Shown here: in pieces, positions 31,838 through 35,053 of the stretch
Position numbering within the stretch: the first letter of the stretch is position 1
Layout of the letters: every line of letters begins with the position of its first letter
Assembly (NCBI GenBank): GCA_035297265.1
Contig: DATGZH010000046.1
Coordinates: forward strand, 1-35,053
Direction of reading: 5' to 3'
DNA length: 35,053 bases
DNA from: DATGZH01 sp035297265
Lineage (GTDB): Bacteria > Actinomycetota > Acidimicrobiia > Acidimicrobiales > RAAP-2
The notes under the pieces: generated by a model
The model's input: only the letters and a program-made list of their open reading frames with translations
The model's database searches: none
What the model was told of the DNA's origin: nothing
Position numbers and translations under genes: made by a program

Positions 31838-31893
31838 GCTGGGTGCTCCTCAGGGATCGGTGGGGGGATGCGGTGCGCGGTCCGCCCGCTCAT
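31834..31893 (-). CDS. 19-residue micro-ORF coupling coaBC to metK
   Basis: ATG 31893 overlaps the coaBC stop (ATGA), and its own TGA overlaps the metK TTG (TTGA), so the frame spans the gap exactly. It encodes MSGRTAHRIPPPIPEEHPA. The metK Shine-Dalgarno lies inside its two Glu codons, and the Pro-Pro-Pro run could slow ribosomes unless EF-P is active. The codons are GC-rich at third positions like the neighbours. It may be a relay that keeps ribosomes on the mRNA, a regulatory peptide, or chance. Confidence 0.5.
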   Translation of the reverse strand: MSGRTAHRIPPPIPEEHPA

Positions 31894-33071
31894 AGCTGCA
31901 GCCGGGTGACGACGCTATCGAAGACGGCCTCGGCGACCCGGCGCTTCGAGGTCAACGGCACCTCGACGGGCTCGTCGTCGGCGGCGAGGATCGTCACGGC
32001 GTTCGTCTCGTGGTCGAAGCCGACGCCCGGCGCGGCGACGTCGTTCACGACGAGGAGGTCCACGCCCTTCTTCTCGAGCTTGCGCCGGCCGCGCTCGAGC
32101 ACGTCGACGGTCTCGGCGGCGAAGCCCACGAGCACCTGCCCGGGGCGGCGCCGGGCCACCAGGGCGGCGAGGATGTCGGGGGTCGGCTCGAAGACCAGCT
32201 CCGGCGGACCGTCCTCCCGGCTGAGCTTGTGCCCGGCCTCGCCCTTCGGGCGGAAGTCGGCCACCGCGGCGGCCATGACGACCACGTCGGATTCGGGCGC
32301 CCGCCCCACGAGCGCCGCCTCCATCTCGGCCGCCGTCTCCACCCGCACGACGGTCACGCCCGACGGGGCCTCGAGCGGCGCCGCGGTGACGAGCGTGACC
32401 TCGGCGCCCCGGTCCCGGGCGGCCTCGGCGAGCGCGTGGCCCTGCTTCCCCGACGAGCGGTTGGTCAGATAGCGGACGGGGTCGAGGGGCTCGCGGGTGC
32501 CCCCGGCGCTCACGAGGACCCGCCGGCCGGCCAGGTCCTGTCCGCTCGGCCGGAGGAGGGCGAGGGCCCGGGCCACGATCACCTCGGGCTCGGCCAGCCG
32601 ACCCGCCCCGACGTCGCCGCCGGCCAGGCGGCCCTCGTCGGGCGGGACCACGACGACGCCGCGTCGACGGAGCGTGGCCAGGTTCTCCTGCACCGCCGGG
32701 TGCTCCCACATCTCGGTGTGCATGGCCGGACAGACCACCACCTGGGCCCGGGTGGCGAGCAGCGTGGCCGTGAGGAGGTCGTCGGCCATGCCCGCCGCGT
32801 AGCGGGCGAGGAAGTGCGCGGTCGCCGGGGCCACGAGGACGAGGTCGGCCGACTGCCCGAGGCGGGTGTGCGGGATCGGCGAGTCCTCGTCGAAGAGGCT
32901 CGTCTGCGCGCGCGCCGAGGCCAGAGCCGAGAACGTGACCTCGCCCACGAACCGGGTGGCGTCGTGGGTGAGGACCGGCGTGACGTGGACGCCCTCGTCG
33001 ACGAGGCGCCGACAGACCTCGACGGCCTTGTAGGCGGCGATGCCGCCGCAGACGCCGAGGACGAGGTTCAC
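31890..33071 (-). CDS. coaBC: bifunctional phosphopantothenoylcysteine decarboxylase / synthetase
   Basis: Two steps of coenzyme A synthesis in one 393-residue flavoprotein. The N-terminal decarboxylase (CoaC, about 1-175) has GVCGGIAAYKA, HTRLGQSADLVLVAPATA and PAMHTEMWEHPAV. The C-terminal synthetase (CoaB, about 185-390) has SAGGTREPLDPVRYLTNRSSGKQG and VDLLVVNDVA. The GTG start lies 12 nt after the rpoZ stop. The 3' end is coupled to the micro-ORF before metK. Confidence 0.96.
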   Translation of the reverse strand: MNLVLGVCGGIAAYKAVEVCRRLVDEGVHVTPVLTHDATRFVGEVTFSALASARAQTSLFDEDSPIPHTRLGQSADLVLVAPATAHFLARYAAGMADDLLTATLLATRAQVVVCPAMHTEMWEHPAVQENLATLRRRGVVVVPPDEGRLAGGDVGAGRLAEPEVIVARALALLRPSGQDLAGRRVLVSAGGTREPLDPVRYLTNRSSGKQGHALAEAARDRGAEVTLVTAAPLEAPSGVTVVRVETAAEMEAALVGRAPESDVVVMAAAVADFRPKGEAGHKLSREDGPPELVFEPTPDILAALVARRRPGQVLVGFAAETVDVLERGRRKLEKKGVDLLVVNDVAAPGVGFDHETNAVTILAADDEPVEVPLTSKRRVAEAVFDSVVTRLQL

Positions 33072-33083
33072 GGGTCCGCCGCC

Positions 33084-33482
33084 CTAGCCGGCGTCGGGTC
33101 CTGGGTCCTCGACGATGGGTGGGTCCTCGACGATGGCCGGGTCCTCGTTGAAGGCGCCGCCGGCGTTGGCCGCCTCCACCGCCTCGATGCGGGCCTTCTC
33201 CTCCTCGCGGGCGAGCTCGGCCGCCTCCGCCTCGGGGTCGGGCCGCGTGTAGGTGGCCTTGCCCGCCGCCACCTCCTCGAAGGCGATCGAGAGGGGCTGG
33301 CCGGAGACCGAGGTCACCTGCGGGGGCACCACCCGGCCGAGGCCCTCGCCCAGGCTGTTGTAGTAGGCGTTGACCTGCCGGGCCCGGGCCGCGCCGAGGG
33401 CGACCAGGGTGAACTTCGAGTCCACCTTGTCGAGGAGGTCCTCGATCGGCGGGTCCATCAGGGTGTTTCGGCCTTGGGCCAT
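33084..33482 (-). CDS. rpoZ: RNA polymerase omega subunit
   Basis: 132 residues. The core at about 10-75 (PPIEDLLDKVDSKFTLVALG, then ARARQVNAYYNSLG) is the omega fold that helps assemble beta-prime. The C-terminal tail, about 50 residues, is acidic and ends in a hexapeptide repeat (EDPAIV, EDPPIV, EDPGPD) encoded by an 18-bp tandem repeat. The start is ATG 33482 (an in-frame GTG precedes it), with Shine-Dalgarno GAGGAG. The gene lies 24 nt after gmk. Confidence 0.94.
   Translation of the reverse strand: MAQGRNTLMDPPIEDLLDKVDSKFTLVALGAARARQVNAYYNSLGEGLGRVVPPQVTSVSGQPLSIAFEEVAAGKATYTRPDPEAEAAELAREEEKARIEAVEAANAGGAFNEDPAIVEDPPIVEDPGPDAG
33103..33147. repeat. 18-bp tandem repeat in rpoZ
   Basis: Unit gggtcctcgacgatg plus three variable bases at 33103 and 33121, with a partial third copy at 33139. 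It is in frame and encodes the acidic hexapeptides at the omega C-terminus. Confidence 0.8.
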
Positions 33483-33506
33483 CACGTCTCCTCGTCGAGG
33501 GTGCCG

Positions 33507-34070
33507 TCAGGCGGGGGTGGCTGACCGGGCGACCTGCCCGCCGCGGGTCCGGTCCACTATAGCGGCCACGTCGGCGGTGGCCCGTAGCAGGTCGTCGTTC
33601 ACGATTACCGCGTCGGCCAGCTCCTGGCCGAGGCGCACCTCCTCCTCCCCCTTGGCCAGGCGACGGCGCACGTGCTCCTCGCGGTCGCCGCGAGCCCGCA
33701 GTCGGGCCTCTTGGACCTCCATCGACGGTGGGACAAGGAGGACGACCACGGCGTCAGGCCGCAGGGCCCGCACCTGGCGGGCCCCCTCGAGGTCGATCTC
33801 GAGGAGCACATCGTGGCCGTCGGGCGGCGTGGGGACTGGCGTGCCCATGAGCTGACCGAGGTAGTCGGCCCACTCGAGGAAGCCCCCCGCCGCCGCGTGG
33901 GCGCGGAACTTCTCCCGGTCGACGAACACGTAGGCGTCCTCGGCCTCACCTGGACGGCGTTGGCGCGTCGTCCAGGAACGGCTGAGCCAGAGCCGGGGTA
34001 CCTCGCGGACCAGTCGCTCGGCCACCGTGCCCTTACCGGCCCCACCGGGGCCGATGAGCACGAAGATCAG
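33507..34070 (-). CDS. gmk: guanylate kinase, probable CTG start
   Basis: Phosphorylates GMP to GDP. The P-loop reads GPGGAGKGT in place of the usual GPSGxGKS/T; the essential Gly-Lys is kept. SRSWTTRQRRPGE is the GMP-binding region, and IDLEGARQVR follows near residue 100. The only standard start in frame, GTG 34061, begins inside the first beta strand (VLIGPGG). CTG 34070-34068, 4 nt after the mihF stop, restores the family pattern (MIFVLIGPGG). I call the CTG (187 residues). The GTG start (184 residues) remains possible, and neither has a clear Shine-Dalgarno. Confidence 0.85.
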   Translation of the reverse strand: MIFVLIGPGGAGKGTVAERLVREVPRLWLSRSWTTRQRRPGEAEDAYVFVDREKFRAHAAAGGFLEWADYLGQLMGTPVPTPPDGHDVLLEIDLEGARQVRALRPDAVVVLLVPPSMEVQEARLRARGDREEHVRRRLAKGEEEVRLGQELADAVIVNDDLLRATADVAAIVDRTRGGQVARSATPA

Positions 34071-34074
34071 TGGC

Positions 34075-34392
34075 TCAGCGGGCAGTCTCTTTGAGCAACT
34101 CGGCCCGCTGCTTCGCCCCGAGACCCTGGAGGCGTCGGCTCTCGCTGATGCCGACCGTCTCCATCAGGCGACGGGCCTTGACCTTGCCGAGGCCCGGGAG
34201 CGATTCGAGGACCGAGACGACCTTCATCTTGCCGACGGTCTCGTCCTTCTCGGCCTTCTTCAAGAGCTCGCTCAAGGTCAGCGTGCCCAGCTTCAGCTTC
34301 TCTTTGACCTCGGCGCGCTCGCGGCGGACTCTGGCGGCTTTTTGCAGTGCAGCCTGTCGCTGCTCGGGCGTGAGTGCAGGCGGTTGCGGCAT
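34075..34392 (-). CDS. mihF: integration host factor, actinobacterial type (mIHF)
   Basis: 105 residues, MPQPPALTPEQRQAAL at the N-terminus and an S13-like helix-two-turn-helix (LPGLGKVKARRLMETVGI) near residue 70. It is a nucleoid-associated DNA-bending protein found in actinobacteria and unrelated to proteobacterial IHF. The start is ATG 34392, which lies exactly 7 nt after the TATGGT element and gives the usual family length. Two upstream in-frame ATGs (34404, and 34428 in an ATGA overlap with pyrF) are rejected because the conserved protein and the leaderless promoter both point to 34392. Confidence 0.9.
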   Translation of the reverse strand: MPQPPALTPEQRQAALQKAARVRRERAEVKEKLKLGTLTLSELLKKAEKDETVGKMKVVSVLESLPGLGKVKARRLMETVGISESRRLQGLGAKQRAELLKETAR

Positions 34393-34399
34393 GGGCGCG

Positions 34400-34405
34400 A
34401 CCATA
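34400..34405 (-). promoter_or_regulatory. -10 element of the leaderless mihF promoter
   Basis: TATGGT (TANNNT) on the minus strand lies 7 nt before ATG 34392, a few nt after the pyrF stop. It gives mihF and downstream genes a promoter of their own. Confidence 0.6.
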
Positions 34406-34424
34406 GCGCCTCCCACGAGGGAGG

Positions 34425-35053
34425 TCATGCCAAAGCCCGGGCCAGAGCGTCACGAAGCTCCGCTGCCCCCGCCCGGAGCGCCGCCTCGGCCGGGCCGAGA
34501 TCAAGGAGGCTCCGGGAGGCGCTCGGGAGCACCGCCCCCACGGCGAGGCCCGAGAACCGCCGGCCGACGTCGCCCGGCGTGGCCCCCTGGGCGCCCACCC
34601 CGGGCGCCAGGACCGGCCCACCCAGGCCGGCCAGGTCGAACCGGCTGGGTTCGAGGGTGGCCCCGACCACCGCGCCGAGGGCCCCCGGCGAGACCCGGTT
34701 GGCCTCGGCGATCTCCGCGAAGAGGGCGTCCTCGAGCGCCACGCCGAGGGCGGTCACCGACTCCTGCACCGCCCGGCCCTCCCGGTTCGACGTCCGCACC
34801 ACGACGAGGACGCAACGCCCGTGTCGGCGGGCGAGGTCGACCATCGGCGACAGCGCGCCGAGGCCGACGTAGGGCGTGGCGGTCACAGCGTCGGCGGCGA
34901 GCGGTCCGTCACCGAGCCAGGCGTCGGCGTAGGCGGCCGACGTCGACTCGACGTCACCGCGCTTGGCGTCGGCGATCACGAGGAGCCCCGCTTGGCGCGC
35001 CTCGGCCAGCAGTCCTTCGAGCGCGGCCAGCCCGGCCGCGCCGTGCCGCTCGA
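34425..35053 (-). CDS. pyrF: orotidine 5'-phosphate decarboxylase, type 2 (5' end outside window)
   Basis: The last step of UMP synthesis. The visible 208 residues include VIADAKRGDVESTSAAYADA, whose Asp and Lys belong to the catalytic D-x-K-x-x-D set, then TATPYVGLGAL and VLAPGVGAQGATPGD near the phosphate site. This is the longer type 2 (actinobacterial) form. The frame continues without a stop to the right edge, so the N-terminus and start are not seen. In related genomes carB lies just upstream, which this window cannot confirm. Confidence 0.93.
   Translation of the reverse strand, partial: ERHGAAGLAALEGLLAEARQAGLLVIADAKRGDVESTSAAYADAWLGDGPLAADAVTATPYVGLGALSPMVDLARRHGRCVLVVVRTSNREGRAVQESVTALGVALEDALFAEIAEANRVSPGALGAVVGATLEPSRFDLAGLGGPVLAPGVGAQGATPGDVGRRFSGLAVGAVLPSASRSLLDLGPAEAALRAGAAELRDALARALA

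Noticed and set aside
31834..31893. SAM riboswitch before metK
   Set aside because: There is no room: the gap is filled by a coupled short ORF and shows no SAM-I or SAM-II motif.
34393..34428. Upstream mihF starts at 34404 and 34428
   Set aside because: The ATGA overlap with pyrF at 34428 and a GGGAGG before 34404 were tempting. The conserved protein begins at 34392, and TATGGT-N7 fits that start exactly.

Overview
The window is about 35 kb of very GC-rich bacterial chromosome. Nearly every base is coding, and most genes lie on the minus strand. The 16S rRNA fragment at the left end, an actinobacterial-type integration host factor (mIHF), the gene order pyrF-mihF-gmk-rpoZ-coaBC-metK-priA, and several leaderless promoters (TANNNT about 7 nt before an ATG or GTG) all point to an actinomycetote. 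The 16S sequence looks most like the class Acidimicrobiia (Iamia/Ilumatobacter-like); that placement is from memory, not a search. I see no mobile element, phage, CRISPR array or tRNA gene. This is core housekeeping DNA.

Layout, left to right. 1-450: 5' end of a 16S rRNA gene on the minus strand, with its long leader, a boxA-like site and a strong promoter (799-827) that lies inside the open 3' tail of an alkyladenine DNA glycosylase gene. 1451-9811: a complete arginine operon, argC-argJ-argB-argD-argF-argR-argG-argH, driven from a promoter that overlaps a near-perfect ARG box. 9890-12000: three plus-strand genes (short-chain dehydrogenase, NTF2-like protein, methyltransferase). 12010-17920: the translation operon infC-rpmI-rplT-trmH/spoU-pheS-pheT. 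18130-20159: a DUF1844-like gene, a cold-shock-like gene, hisG and a small membrane protein. 20223-25376: rpe, an FAD oxidoreductase and ribD-ribBA-ribH. 25522-28300: two methyltransferases, fmt and a small zinc protease. 28335-35053: the pyrF-mihF-gmk-rpoZ-coaBC-metK-priA-def group; pyrF runs off the right edge.

The genes of each operon are packed tightly. Most neighbours overlap by 4 nt (ATGA or GTGA) or by 1 nt, which implies translational coupling. Reading the real N-termini against family expectations shows an unusual set of start codons. infC has no NTG codon that would include its conserved N-terminus and appears to start at ATA behind a good Shine-Dalgarno. The spoU-type methyltransferase and priA appear to start at CTG inside CTGA overlaps with the upstream stop codon. 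gmk probably also starts at CTG. A second theme is a leaderless promoter with fixed spacing, TANNNT-N7-start, found before at least five genes; it also settles several start sites. A 19-codon ORF sits exactly between coaBC and metK, joined to both by 4-nt overlaps.

No wholly new system is evident. The best leads are the non-canonical start codons, the coupled micro-ORF before metK, the structured infC leader with a T-box-like core, the symmetric divergent promoter at 18118-18124, and a KstR-like palindrome on the riboflavin promoter.
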